64,000 bases of DNA, from the NCBI GenBank assembly GCA_023400405.1, contig JAEXFD010000013.1, positions 186,001 to 250,000 on the forward strand, in the 5' to 3' direction. This stretch comes from Pseudomonadota bacterium. Its GTDB lineage: Bacteria; Pseudomonadota; Alphaproteobacteria; Sphingomonadales; Sphingomonadaceae. The notes beneath the pieces are model-generated. The model was not told the DNA's origin. It was given only the letters and a program-made list of their open reading frames with translations, and made no database searches. Of this stretch, positions 1 to 7,970 are shown piece after piece (the stretch's first letter is position 1; each line of letters opens with the position of its first letter). The translations under genes were made by a program, and so were the position numbers.

Positions 1-333
1 GCGCGGCTGGAGCGGAGGCGCCTTCGCAACGATCGCATAGGAGGTCGGGCCCGTCCGCTTCGCCATGAGCCCGGTGCCCGCGAGCAGGCGCGAAAGCGCC
101 TCATCGACGCGCATCTCGCCGCGCACCGCATTGGTTCGCACGGCCTGAGTCAGGCGGCGCGCCGCGATGATCTGGATATCGCCCTGGCGTCCAAGCTGGC
201 TGATCGCCGTTGCAGCGGATTGGGCCTCAATCGAAAACTGCCTTATCTGCGCTTCTGCGCGAGCAGGCGAAGCCACCGCACACACGATTGCAGCGGACGC
301 AAACAAGGCTCCACGAAAAGTGGATGTATTCAT
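1..333 (-). CDS. TonB-dependent receptor, N-terminal part with STN domain (partial)
   Basis: This is the first 111 codons of a gene that runs off the left edge. The protein opens with a signal peptide ending near Ala-Arg-Ala (residues 1-26). An STN-type domain follows (about 28-105, with FSIEAQ, a DIQIIAARR segment and VDEALSRLLAGTGL), which is the signalling domain that FecA-type receptors put in front of the plug and barrel. The barrel itself is outside the window. It lies 93 bp downstream of a FecR-like gene and an ECF sigma gene on the same strand, so it is probably the outer-membrane receptor of a cell-surface signalling trio. The substrate cannot be read from this fragment. Confidence 0.8.
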   Translation of the reverse strand, partial: MNTSTFRGALFASAAIVCAVASPARAEAQIRQFSIEAQSAATAISQLGRQGDIQIIAARRLTQAVRTNAVRGEMRVDEALSRLLAGTGLMAKRTGPTSYAIVAKAPPLQPR

Positions 334-426
334 TGTCCCTCCCCACCATTATATTCGACGGACTTTTTTGCCCGTGCTCTTGGTTAGATACCTGGCTTCG
401 AAAAAACCTTCTGACACCGGTGGACT

Positions 427-1395
427 TTATTCGGATTTTTTTATCCGGATCAACTCGGGATCGCTGGCATCAACGGCAACGCCGAGGCTGGCCTTCACCG
501 CTTCGGCGAAGCCTTCGGGATCGTTGACGCGAAACAGGCCATCGAGTTGCTCGCGGGCGATCCGCGGATCGGCGATGATGATCTGGCGCGGATTGTAGCG
601 ATTAAACTCCTCCGCCGCGTCGGCGAGCGTCCGCCCGTTCAGGTCGATCATCCCGCTGCGCCACGCCAATGACCGGTCGAGCGACGATGGGATGCCGGTT
701 TCGTAGTCGATCACGGCATGCGAGCTGATCATCGCCCGATCGCCCGCGGCCAGCCGCATGTGCGGTCCGCGCTCGCCATCGGACCAAGTCTCGACGGCCC
801 CTTCCGTCACCTGCACTTCGACGCCCGTCTCCCGCCGACGCACCGAAAAGGCGGTGCCGACCGCACGCACCCGCACCTCGCCCGCCGCGACGACGAACGG
901 TCGCCGCGCATCCTTTGCCACTTCGAACCAGGCCTCCCCCTGGCTGAGTTCGACCTCACGAGCCTTGTTCGCCATGGTCACGGTCAGGTTGCTGCCCGAA
1001 TTGATCGTCATGACCGAACCGTCCGAGAGCGGCAGCCGGCGGATTTCGCCCATCCGCGTCGCATATTCGGCAGGTCGCTGGTTCCATCGCGCGATGCCGA
1101 ACGCCAGCACGGTCGATGCCGCCAGCCCCGCCAGCACGCCGCGGCGTCCCCATCGCGGCGAGGCGGCCTCGCCTTCCTGCTCCTCACCTTCTTCCTCGAT
1201 CCGGACTTCGGCAGACGGGGGCGTGAGCGCCAGCCAATGTGCCTGCAGCTGGAGCAGCAGTCCCTGGCGCATCGGATCCTCGTCCAGCCAGGCCCGGAGC
1301 AGGTCCTCGTCGGCATCGCTCCAGTCGCCGGCATCCATGCGCGCCACGAAGCGGGCCGCCGTATCCCTGGCCTCGCCCTGGTCGTGCATCACCAT
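427..1395 (-). CDS. FecR-like anti-sigma factor / sigma regulator
   Basis: The product is 322 residues and has the FecR layout: a short N-terminal cytoplasmic domain (DUF4880-like; WLDEDPMRQG), one membrane segment (about residues 88-105, VLAGLAASTVLAFGIA), a periplasmic FecR domain (LPLSDGSVMTINSGS, GEAWFEVAKDARRPFVV, VGTAFSVRR) and a C-terminal DUF4974-like domain (MIDLNGRTLADAAEEFNRYN). Such proteins pass the signal from a TonB receptor to an ECF sigma factor. The start overlaps the end of the sigma gene. ATG at 1395 and ATG at 1389 are both possible; the latter would give a TGATG overlap. The insert EEEGEEQEGE before the membrane segment is unusually acidic. Confidence 0.88.
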   Translation of the reverse strand: MVMHDQGEARDTAARFVARMDAGDWSDADEDLLRAWLDEDPMRQGLLLQLQAHWLALTPPSAEVRIEEEGEEQEGEAASPRWGRRGVLAGLAASTVLAFGIARWNQRPAEYATRMGEIRRLPLSDGSVMTINSGSNLTVTMANKAREVELSQGEAWFEVAKDARRPFVVAAGEVRVRAVGTAFSVRRRETGVEVQVTEGAVETWSDGERGPHMRLAAGDRAMISSHAVIDYETGIPSSLDRSLAWRSGMIDLNGRTLADAAEEFNRYNPRQIIIADPRIAREQLDGLFRVNDPEGFAEAVKASLGVAVDASDPELIRIKKSE

Positions 1396-2021
1396 GATCG
1401 GGCCCCGTTCCGCTCGGCGCTCCGCATCAGGCCTTCGCTGCGTGTCTCCGCTTCGGCCCATGCGTCGCGCACCGCGCGCACGCCCACCCAGACCTGCTTC
1501 TCCACCGCCTTCTCGCTCATGCCGAGATGCGCGGCGATTTCCTTTTGCGACCAGCCTTCGATCTTGCGGAGTTCCACCACTTTGCGGCAGCGGTCCGGCA
1601 GTCGGCGGATGATCGCCAGCACGCGCTCGTAGCTCATCCGGCTCGCTGCCTGCTCTTCGGGGGTCGGGCTCGCCTCGTCGCGCCAATTCTCGACTTCGGT
1701 CAGCGCCTCGAACACGACGACCTGCTGGCGCCGCAGCCGGCGCAGCAACAGGTTTCGAGTCGTCGCGAACATGTAAGCCAGGGGCCGATCGATGTGATCG
1801 ACAGAGGGCAGCATGGCGATCCGGCAATAGGCTTCCTGCATGACTTCGTCGATATCCTCCGGCGACAGACGCGAGCGCGCGAGCCAGCGACGAACCCGTG
1901 CTTCATAAGGCACGATCTCGCGCGCGACCCAGCCGGCCACTCGACGCCGTTGCCCAAGCTGCTCGTCTGCCGTTCCTGGCGTGACCCCCTCCTTCGCCGA
2001 GATTGATTCCCGTTCTGCCAT
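1389..2021 (-). CDS. ECF-family RNA polymerase sigma factor, FecI-like
   Basis: The 210-residue protein has sigma region 2 (EDIDEVMQEAYCRIAML, then LAYMFATTRNLLLRRLRR) and region 4 (RLPDRCRKVVELRKIEGWSQ, then KEIAAHLGMSEKAVEKQV). It has no extra domains, as expected for the extracytoplasmic-function class. It is the first gene of a three-gene minus-strand set with the FecR-like regulator (overlapping) and an STN-bearing TonB receptor. By analogy it is held or activated by that regulator and directs transcription of the receptor. An N-terminal tail of about 25 residues precedes region 2. The 135 bp between this gene and the next gene to the right contains nothing I can identify beyond a likely promoter. 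Confidence 0.9.
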   Translation of the reverse strand: MAERESISAKEGVTPGTADEQLGQRRRVAGWVAREIVPYEARVRRWLARSRLSPEDIDEVMQEAYCRIAMLPSVDHIDRPLAYMFATTRNLLLRRLRRQQVVVFEALTEVENWRDEASPTPEEQAASRMSYERVLAIIRRLPDRCRKVVELRKIEGWSQKEIAAHLGMSEKAVEKQVWVGVRAVRDAWAEAETRSEGLMRSAERNGARSW

Positions 2022-2156
2022 GGATGAGACCTGGCGCGGGAATTTCCTGCACCAGCGATGTGATTTTTCCGAATGCCGGCGCGTACGAGGCTAACCTCGC
2101 GAATCCAGGCCGAGGTTCGGTCCGGCGTCGATGGCTAGACGCGTCGCAGCGTCGTC

Positions 2157-2792
2157 TCAGATGATCTGGGTGCGATCCACCGAGCGATAGGCCCAGGGCC
2201 GCTCGCCCGCATCCCACGCGCGAAAGGCCCGGATCGCCTCGGCGAGTTGCAGCGTCTGGGCGATCGGATCGCGGCCGGCAAGCAGGGCGTCGCGGGCATC
2301 TGCATCGATCTCGAAGCGCCAGCTGGGGCCGCCCGGCAACGCGACGCGCTGAGCCTCCAGGTCGACGGTCACATGCGGCGTGGTGGCCACTGCCGCCAGG
2401 ATCTGCTCGATCGCCGCGCGCTCGAGCACCACCGGCACCACGCCATTGGCAATGCAATTGCCTTGGAAGATCGGATTGAACGACGGCGCCAGCACGGCCC
2501 GGAAGCCATATTCGGCAAGGGCCCACACCGCGTGTTCCCGGCTCGACCCACAGCCGAAATTCGCACCGGTCACCAGGATTTCCGCACCGGCGTAAAGCGG
2601 CCGGTTGAGCACGAATTGGGGCTCCGGTTCGCGCGTGCCGATTGCGGCGTAGCGCCAGCCGGCGAACAGGCCGTCGGCCAGGCCTTCCTTGGACACGGTG
2701 CGCATCTCGCGCGACGGGATGATCGCATCCGTATCGACATTGTCGCGGTCGAGCGGCGCCGCGACGGCAGTGATCCGAGTGAAAGGCTTCAT
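2157..2792 (-). CDS. leuD: 3-isopropylmalate dehydratase small subunit-like (LeuD family)
   Basis: The 211-residue protein is a full-length LeuD-type aconitase swivel subunit. Typical segments are LDRDNVDTDAIIPSR near the N-terminus and FGCGSSREHAVWAL in the middle. With LeuC it hydrates and dehydrates 2-alkylmaleate/alkylmalate pairs. Its ATG overlaps the leuC stop by 4 bp, so the subunits are coupled. In leucine biosynthesis leuCD usually sit near leuB or leuA. Here they follow a CoA-transferase and face an HMG-CoA-lyase gene across an operator, so a catabolic hydratase (for example alkylmaleate to alkylmalate) is more likely. That reassignment is inference; the family call is firm. Confidence 0.85.
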   Translation of the reverse strand: MKPFTRITAVAAPLDRDNVDTDAIIPSREMRTVSKEGLADGLFAGWRYAAIGTREPEPQFVLNRPLYAGAEILVTGANFGCGSSREHAVWALAEYGFRAVLAPSFNPIFQGNCIANGVVPVVLERAAIEQILAAVATTPHVTVDLEAQRVALPGGPSWRFEIDADARDALLAGRDPIAQTLQLAEAIRAFRAWDAGERPWAYRSVDRTQII

Positions 2793-4183
2793 GCGGCGAT
2801 CCGGCGCGGATCCGCGATGCGTCCGGCGATCGCCGAAGCGGCGACGGTCTCGGGGGAGGCGAGATGGGTCCGCGTGCCGGGTCCTTGCCGGCTTTCGAAA
2901 TTGCGATTGGTCGAAGAAACCACGCGCTCCTGCGGACCGAAGCTCTCCCCCCCGGCGAAGAAGCACATCGAGCAACCCGATTCCCGCCATTCGAACCCGG
3001 CGGCAAGGAAGATCGCGTGCAGCCCCTCCGCCTCGGCCTGGTGCTTTACCTGAGTCGAGCCGGGGACGCAGATCGCCTTCACGCCCGGTGCGACGCGGCG
3101 CCCCTCGAGCAGTGCGGCGGCGCGGCGCAGGTCGCTGATCCGGCTGTTGGTGCAGGAGCCGATAAAGGCCGCGTCGATCGGCAGGTCGGCGAGCCTCTGG
3201 CCGGGCTCGAGCCCCATATAGGCGAGCGCCCGGGCACGGGCATCGGCGCTGCCCTGGCCGTCGGCGGGTACGGCGCCGTCGATCGGAACCACTTGTTGCG
3301 GACTCGTGCCCCAGGTCACCATCGGCGCAACGTCCCCGGCATTGAATTCGAGTTCGACCTCGAATTCGGCATCCGAATCGCTGACGAGGGCCAGCCACGC
3401 CTCGGCCGCAGCATCCCAGTCCGCGCGGGCGGGGGCGAACCGGCGCCCCTTCAGATAGTCGACCACTTTCTCGTCCGGCGCGATGATCGCAGTGAAGGCG
3501 GCGAACTCGGTTGCCATGTTGCACAGCGTGAGCCGGCCTTCGACATCGAGTGCGCGGACCGCGCTACCGGCATATTCGACGACATGGCCGGCACCCCCGC
3601 CGACCCCGAAGCGGCCGAGCAGGGCGAGGGCGAGATCCTTGGGGGTCACGCCGGGTGCAAGAACACCGTCAACCTTCACGCGCATCCGCGGCGGGCGGCG
3701 GACGCGCAACGTCGACGTCGCCAGCGCATGTTCGGCCTCGGTCGAACCGATCCCCCAGGCGAGCGCCCCGAGCGCGCCCTGCGAGCAGGTATGGCTGTCG
3801 GGGCAGACCAGCGTCGCGCCCGGCAGCACGATGCCCAGCTCGGGCGACATGACGTGGACGATGCCCTGCTGCGGGTCGTCAAGGTCGAACAGGCGGATAT
3901 CGGCGCGCTTCGCCGCGTCGCGAGTGGCGACGATGAAGTCGGTCCCGGTCGGCATCAGCGTCCGGTCGGTTCGGCCGGGGCGCGTGTCGACGATATGGTC
4001 CATCACCGCAAAGGCATGGTCCGGCGCGAAAACCGGCAGGCCACGCGCGTTGAGTCCGCGCAGCGCGATGCCGCCGGTCCGCTCGTGCAGCAGGATCCGA
4101 TCGATGAGGATCAGATCGAGCCCGCTCGGCGTCTGCAGGATGCGATGCGCGTCCCAGATCTTGTCGAAGATCGTGCGGTTCAA
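2789..4183 (-). CDS. leuC: 3-isopropylmalate dehydratase large subunit-like (LeuC family)
   Basis: The 464-residue protein has the usual proteobacterial LeuC length. The three 4Fe-4S cysteines are visible: one in IGSCTNSRISDL and two in GCSMC. It also has VCPDSHTCSQGALGALAWGIG and the terminal SSTNRNFESRQG block. Aconitase-family large subunits bind the cluster and the substrate. The start overlaps the CoA-transferase stop (ATGA) and the end overlaps the leuD start (ATGA), so three genes form one translational chain. VCPDSHTC differs from the common VCGDSHTS form of biosynthetic LeuC as I remember it. This is compatible with a paralogue acting on a different 2-substituted maleate. Confidence 0.87.
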   Translation of the reverse strand: MNRTIFDKIWDAHRILQTPSGLDLILIDRILLHERTGGIALRGLNARGLPVFAPDHAFAVMDHIVDTRPGRTDRTLMPTGTDFIVATRDAAKRADIRLFDLDDPQQGIVHVMSPELGIVLPGATLVCPDSHTCSQGALGALAWGIGSTEAEHALATSTLRVRRPPRMRVKVDGVLAPGVTPKDLALALLGRFGVGGGAGHVVEYAGSAVRALDVEGRLTLCNMATEFAAFTAIIAPDEKVVDYLKGRRFAPARADWDAAAEAWLALVSDSDAEFEVELEFNAGDVAPMVTWGTSPQQVVPIDGAVPADGQGSADARARALAYMGLEPGQRLADLPIDAAFIGSCTNSRISDLRRAAALLEGRRVAPGVKAICVPGSTQVKHQAEAEGLHAIFLAAGFEWRESGCSMCFFAGGESFGPQERVVSSTNRNFESRQGPGTRTHLASPETVAASAIAGRIADPRRIAA

Positions 4184-5319
4184 CGCGGCCCGCCCTCCCC
4201 GAAGCCTTCGCCGTCATGCGCGCCCGGCAGCGGCAAGTCGCGGCGCAGGCCCGGCTTCTCGCCATCGATCTCGATCGGCAGAGCCGGCAGCATGGCGGTG
4301 CGGCCATTTTCCAGGGTGACGGGTATCAGGCCCTCGCTCGCCAGCAGGTGCGGATCGTCGAACAGATCCTCCGGCCGCGTGATCGGGGCGAAGGGAAGGC
4401 CGGTCGCCTCGAGCTTGGCGACGATCTCGGTGCGCGGCATCGCCGCGAACATCTGGCGCAGGACCGGCAGGATGCGGTCGCGCTGGAGCACCCGCTCATT
4501 GTTCGCCGCGAGGCCGGCGTCGGCGCCGAACTCCGCCAGGCCGAACGCCTCGCAGAAAGCCTTCCATTGCGGATCGCTGACCACGCCGACGAAGAGTTGC
4601 TCGTCGGGCCGCGCCGTCTCGAACACGTCATAGACCGCCCAGGCCGAAATCCGTGCCGGCATCGGCGGCGCCGGCGTGCCCGTCACGGCCAGCTGTGCCA
4701 TATGCTGGCCGACGAAGAAGGCCGTCGTTTCGAACAGCGAGCATTTCACTTCCCCGCCTTCGCCGGTGCGGTGGCGGCGCTCGAGCGCGGCGAGGATGCC
4801 GATCACCCCGAACATGCCGCCGGCAATGTCGATCACCGATGCACCGGCCCGCAGCGGCCGTCCCGGCGGACCCGTCATATAGGCGAGGCCGCCCATCATC
4901 TGGGCGACTTCATCAAGGGCGGTGCGCTGCTCATAAGGGCCGGTGAGAAAGCCCTTGGCGCTGCAATAGATGAGACGCGGATTGCTCTGCTTGAACGCGT
5001 CCGGACCGAGTCCGAGCCGCTCGAGGGCTCCGGGCCGGAAATTCTCGATCACGACATCGGCTTCGTCGATCAGCCCGCGCGCCGTCGCCTTGCCTTCCTC
5101 CGACTTGAGATCGAGGCACAGGCTGCGCTTGTTGCGATTGAACATCGGGAAATAGCCGGCGCCAGAGCCGAGCAGGCGGCGGGTATGGTCGCCGCCTTCC
5201 GGCTCCACCTTGATCACGTCCGCACCAAGATCGCCCAGGATCAGCCCGATCGAGGGCCCCATGACCATGTGCGTGAATTCGACTATCTTCAGTCCAGCCA
5301 GCGGTAACGCTTGCATCAT
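4180..5319 (-). CDS. Type III (CaiB/BaiF family) CoA-transferase
   Basis: The 379-residue protein starts at one of two adjacent ATGs (5319 or 5316) and shows the family opening (LPLAGLKIVEFTHMVMGPSI), GADVIKVEPEGGDHTR, NRNKRSLCLDLKSEEGK and IENFRPGALERLGLG. The expected catalytic aspartate lies in ALDEVAQMMGG. Class III transferases move CoA from succinyl-CoA or a similar donor to an acid. It heads the operon with leuC- and leuD-like genes and shares a promoter region and operator with the HMG-CoA-lyase-type gene. This suggests it activates the hydroxy-diacid made by LeuCD before C-C cleavage. A succinyl-CoA:citramalate-type activity is one precedent; the true acceptor is unknown. Confidence 0.88.
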   Translation of the reverse strand: MMQALPLAGLKIVEFTHMVMGPSIGLILGDLGADVIKVEPEGGDHTRRLLGSGAGYFPMFNRNKRSLCLDLKSEEGKATARGLIDEADVVIENFRPGALERLGLGPDAFKQSNPRLIYCSAKGFLTGPYEQRTALDEVAQMMGGLAYMTGPPGRPLRAGASVIDIAGGMFGVIGILAALERRHRTGEGGEVKCSLFETTAFFVGQHMAQLAVTGTPAPPMPARISAWAVYDVFETARPDEQLFVGVVSDPQWKAFCEAFGLAEFGADAGLAANNERVLQRDRILPVLRQMFAAMPRTEIVAKLEATGLPFAPITRPEDLFDDPHLLASEGLIPVTLENGRTAMLPALPIEIDGEKPGLRRDLPLPGAHDGEGFGEGGPR

Positions 5320-5367
5320 CCTGTTTTCTCGCCCCGGACGTCTCTGCGCCTCGACAACCCGGATCGA

Positions 5368-5389
5368 TTTGATATAGAAATAGGACAAT
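5368..5389. promoter_or_regulatory. Candidate GntR operator A (divergent promoter)
   Basis: A 22-bp near-palindrome, TTTGATATAG then AA then ATAGGACAAT. It sits between the CoA-transferase operon (start 49 bp to the left) and the HMG-CoA-lyase operon (start 19 bp to the right). It matches four other sites in the island (10438, 11441, 18411, 23280). A bound protein here could control both directions. Confidence 0.7.
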
Positions 5390-5407
5390 AAAGCAAGCAG
5401 AGGTTTG

Positions 5408-6364
5408 ATGGCAGCCGAGATTCTGGTGAGCGAGGTCGGCCCGCGCGACGGCCTTCAAAGCATCAAAAGCACCATGCCGACGGCCGCGAAAAAGGCCTGG
5501 ATCGCGGCCGAGGCGGCCGCCGGCGTCCGCGAGATCGAGGTCGGCAGCTTCGTGCCGGCCAAGCTGCTGCCCCAACTCGCCGACACGGCCGAGATCGTCG
5601 CCTTCGCCAAGACGCTGCCGGGGCTGACCGTGGCGGTGCTGGTACCCAATCTGCGCGGTGCCGAGGCGGCGATCGCGGCCGGCGCAGACAAGATCACCCT
5701 GCCGCTCTCGGTGTCCGAATCGCACAGCCTCGCCAATCTGCGCCGCACGCACGCACAGGTGATCGACGAAGCGCGCGCGATCGCAGCGCTCGTCGCCGCC
5801 CAGCCCAAGGGAAGGCGCCCGCATTTCGAAGGCAGTCTGTCGACGGTGTTCGGATGCACGATCGAAGGCGCGATTCCGCTGCCGCAGATCCTGCGCCTTG
5901 CCGAACAGCTGATGGCGGCGGGGTGCGACGAGGTCGGACTGTCGGATACTACGGGCTATGCCGATCCCGCCGCCGTCAAGGCGATGATCGCGGCGGTGCG
6001 CGGTGCCGTGGGCGACGCGGCGCTGACCGGAATCCATCTCCACAACACGCGGGGCCTGGGCCTCGCCAATGTGCTGGCCGCGCTCTACATGGGGCTGGAC
6101 ACGATCGACGCGTCGTTGGGCGGCATCGGCGGCTGCCCCTTCGCGCCCGGCGCAAGCGGCAACATCGTCACCGAAGACCTGGTGTTCATGCTGCAGGCGA
6201 TGGGCTTCGCCACGGGGATCGACCTGGCGGCGCTGCTCGAGGTCCGCAAGATCGTTGCGGCGGCGCTGCCCGGCGAACCGCTTTACGGCTTCACCCCCGA
6301 TGCCGGGCTGCCGCTCGGCTTCGTCCCCGAATCACGCGCGCACGGCTTGGAGGCTGCGGAATGA
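5408..6364 (+). CDS. HMG-CoA-lyase-family (DRE-TIM metallolyase) aldolase
   Basis: The 318-residue protein has EVGPRDGLQ (residues 9-17, metal site and catalytic Arg), SDTTGYADP, HLHN (His210 and His212) and GGCPFAPGASGNIVTEDL, whose Cys243 is the loop cysteine of HMG-CoA lyases. The family cleaves 3-hydroxy-acyl-CoA esters to acetyl-CoA-type products plus an oxoacid. The start is the ATG preceded by AGAGGT; a TTG lies one codon upstream. The next gene overlaps by ATGA. Next to a CoA-transferase and LeuCD-type hydratase it could cleave an alkylmalyl-CoA rather than HMG-CoA. Leucine catabolism is less likely, because no isovaleryl-CoA or methylcrotonyl-CoA genes are nearby. Confidence 0.87.
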   Translation: MAAEILVSEVGPRDGLQSIKSTMPTAAKKAWIAAEAAAGVREIEVGSFVPAKLLPQLADTAEIVAFAKTLPGLTVAVLVPNLRGAEAAIAAGADKITLPLSVSESHSLANLRRTHAQVIDEARAIAALVAAQPKGRRPHFEGSLSTVFGCTIEGAIPLPQILRLAEQLMAAGCDEVGLSDTTGYADPAAVKAMIAAVRGAVGDAALTGIHLHNTRGLGLANVLAALYMGLDTIDASLGGIGGCPFAPGASGNIVTEDLVFMLQAMGFATGIDLAALLEVRKIVAAALPGEPLYGFTPDAGLPLGFVPESRAHGLEAAE

Positions 6365-7041
6365 CGATCGGCACCAGAATGATCCGGGAAGACAAGACCG
6401 CCCGGCAGATCTTCGAAGAAGTCATGGCCAATCCGGCACGGGCCAAGTTCGGCTTCGGCGACAAGCTGGCGATCGTCAATGTCGACTTCCAGAACGCCTA
6501 TACCCGGATCGACGAGTTCAAGACCGCCTACGAGACCGATCCGCGCCAGATCGAGTACGCCAACACCCTTTCGCGGCTCGCCCGCGCCAAGGGCATGCCG
6601 GTGATCTGGACCCATGTCGCCTATATGGACGATGCCAGCGACGCGGGCGTCTGGGGAACGCGCACCGACACTCCGGATTCGCTGCAGAACATCAAATACG
6701 ACTCGCGGCGGCACGCCTTTGACGAGCGCTGCGAGATCGACCCGGCCAAGGACGCGATCTACACCAAGCGCATGCCGTCGGCCTTTTTCGAGACGCCGCT
6801 GCAGAGCCTGCTCGTCTGGCACAAGGTCGATACGGTGGTCGTCACCGGCGGTTCGACCTCGGGCTGCGTGCGCGCGACCGCGGTCGACAGCCTCAGCCGC
6901 GGCTATCGCACGATCGTGCCGATCGAGACCTGCGCCGACAAGCATGAGAGCTATCACTTCGCCAACCTCACCGACCTCCAGCTGAAATATGCCGATGTCG
7001 AACCGGTGCAGACGGTGATCGACTGGCTGGAGGCACGCTGA
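6361..7041 (+). CDS. Isochorismatase-fold amidohydrolase (N-carbamoylsarcosine amidase / maleamate amidase-like)
   Basis: The 226-residue protein has the cysteine-hydrolase triad in the expected spacing: Asp42 (VNVDFQNAY), Lys136 (TKRMPSAFF) and Cys169 (GGSTSGCVRATAVDS). It also has a 30-residue N-terminal extension typical of the carbamoylsarcosine amidase branch. Members release ammonia from primary amides or carbamoyl groups, including maleamate. It is translationally coupled to the lyase gene before it (ATGA) and to the NodB-fold hydrolase after it (TGATG). That neighbour is of a type known to open cyclic amides, so hydrolysis of the resulting half-amide or carbamoyl compound is a reasonable inference. 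It acts in the cytoplasm; no signal peptide is seen. Confidence 0.87.
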   Translation: MTIGTRMIREDKTARQIFEEVMANPARAKFGFGDKLAIVNVDFQNAYTRIDEFKTAYETDPRQIEYANTLSRLARAKGMPVIWTHVAYMDDASDAGVWGTRTDTPDSLQNIKYDSRRHAFDERCEIDPAKDAIYTKRMPSAFFETPLQSLLVWHKVDTVVVTGGSTSGCVRATAVDSLSRGYRTIVPIETCADKHESYHFANLTDLQLKYADVEPVQTVIDWLEAR

Positions 7042-7970
7042 TGCGCGCGGGCGAAAAGGATCCCGGCCTTTACGACTTCCGGCCGTATCGCGACCGCGCG
7101 AAGCTGGAATGGCCGGAAGGCAAGGCCGTCGCCGTCTGGGTCTCCCCCAATCTCGAATTCTACGAGATCGACCCTCCCGCCAACCCGCAGCGCAAGAGCT
7201 GGACCAAGCCCCACCCCGACGTGGTCGGCTATGGCCATCGCGACTATGCCAACCGCATCGGCCACTGGCGGATGGCCGAGGTGATGGAGAAGCACGGTTT
7301 CAAGGGATCGGTCTCGCTGTCGGTGGCATTGTGCCAGCACCATCCCGATGTCGTCGCGAACGCCAACCAGCTCGGCTGGGAGTTCTTCAGCCACGGCATC
7401 TACAACACGCGCTACAGCTACGGGATGGACGAGGCGCAGGAGCGGGCGATCATCGAGGATTCGATCCGCACCGTACGCGACGCCACGGGCCAGACGATCA
7501 AGGGCTGGCTCGCCCCCGCCCTGACCCACACGCCGCGCACGCTCGACCTGATCGCAGAATATGGCATGAGCTATACCTGCGACCTCTATCATGACGATCA
7601 GCCGGCGCCCGTGCACGTCAAGGCCGGCAAGCTCGTCTCGATGCCGTACAGCATCGAAGTGAACGACCATTACGGCTTCTTCGTCTACAATATGAGCCCG
7701 CGCGAATATGCCGATACGCTGACCCGCCAATATGAGCGGCTCGCGGCCGAGGGGGAGCGCAGCGGCACGGTGATGTGCATCCCGCTGCACAGCTACCTGA
7801 TCGGCCAGCCGCACCGCATCGGACCGTTCGAGGAGGTGCTCCGCCACATCGCCGCCGATGGCCGCGCCTGGATCACGCGATCGGGCGACATCGCCGATCA
7901 TTTCCTGTCGAGCGGCCAATATGACGCCGTCGCCGCCGACGCCGCCCGCTATGCAAAGGCCGACGCATGA
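7041..7970 (+). CDS. NodB-fold hydrolase, PuuE/allantoinase-like (paralogue 1)
   Basis: The 309-residue protein belongs to the polysaccharide-deacetylase superfamily but lacks the usual metal ligands. The TFDD motif is replaced by VSPNLEFYEI, and the H-x3-H-P motif by FSHGIYNTR. The layout (WPEGKAVAVWV, YGHRDYANRIG, GWLAPALTHTPRTLDLIAEYG, DLYHDDQP) resembles the metal-poor allantoinase PuuE, and some cyclic-imide hydrolases are reported from the same fold. No signal peptide is present, so it is not an envelope deacetylase. It lies between the amidase and a second family member with 1- and 4-bp overlaps. Ring opening of a cyclic amide, imide or ureide is the likely role; the substrate is unknown. 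Confidence 0.8.
   Translation: MRAGEKDPGLYDFRPYRDRAKLEWPEGKAVAVWVSPNLEFYEIDPPANPQRKSWTKPHPDVVGYGHRDYANRIGHWRMAEVMEKHGFKGSVSLSVALCQHHPDVVANANQLGWEFFSHGIYNTRYSYGMDEAQERAIIEDSIRTVRDATGQTIKGWLAPALTHTPRTLDLIAEYGMSYTCDLYHDDQPAPVHVKAGKLVSMPYSIEVNDHYGFFVYNMSPREYADTLTRQYERLAAEGERSGTVMCIPLHSYLIGQPHRIGPFEEVLRHIAADGRAWITRSGDIADHFLSSGQYDAVAADAARYAKADA

Noticed and set aside
2022..2156. Possible site of the 22-bp operator or a small gene
   Set aside because: The 135-bp gap shows no match to the repeat and no credible short gene.
2864..4633. 589-codon open frame on the plus strand opposite leuC and the CoA-transferase
   Set aside because: It is an antisense shadow in GC-rich DNA. It has no recognisable motif, while the minus-strand frames carry clear LeuC and CoA-transferase signatures.
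5408..6364. Leucine-degradation HMG-CoA lyase
   Set aside because: No isovaleryl-CoA dehydrogenase, methylcrotonyl-CoA carboxylase or methylglutaconyl hydratase genes are nearby, and the gene is under the island operator.
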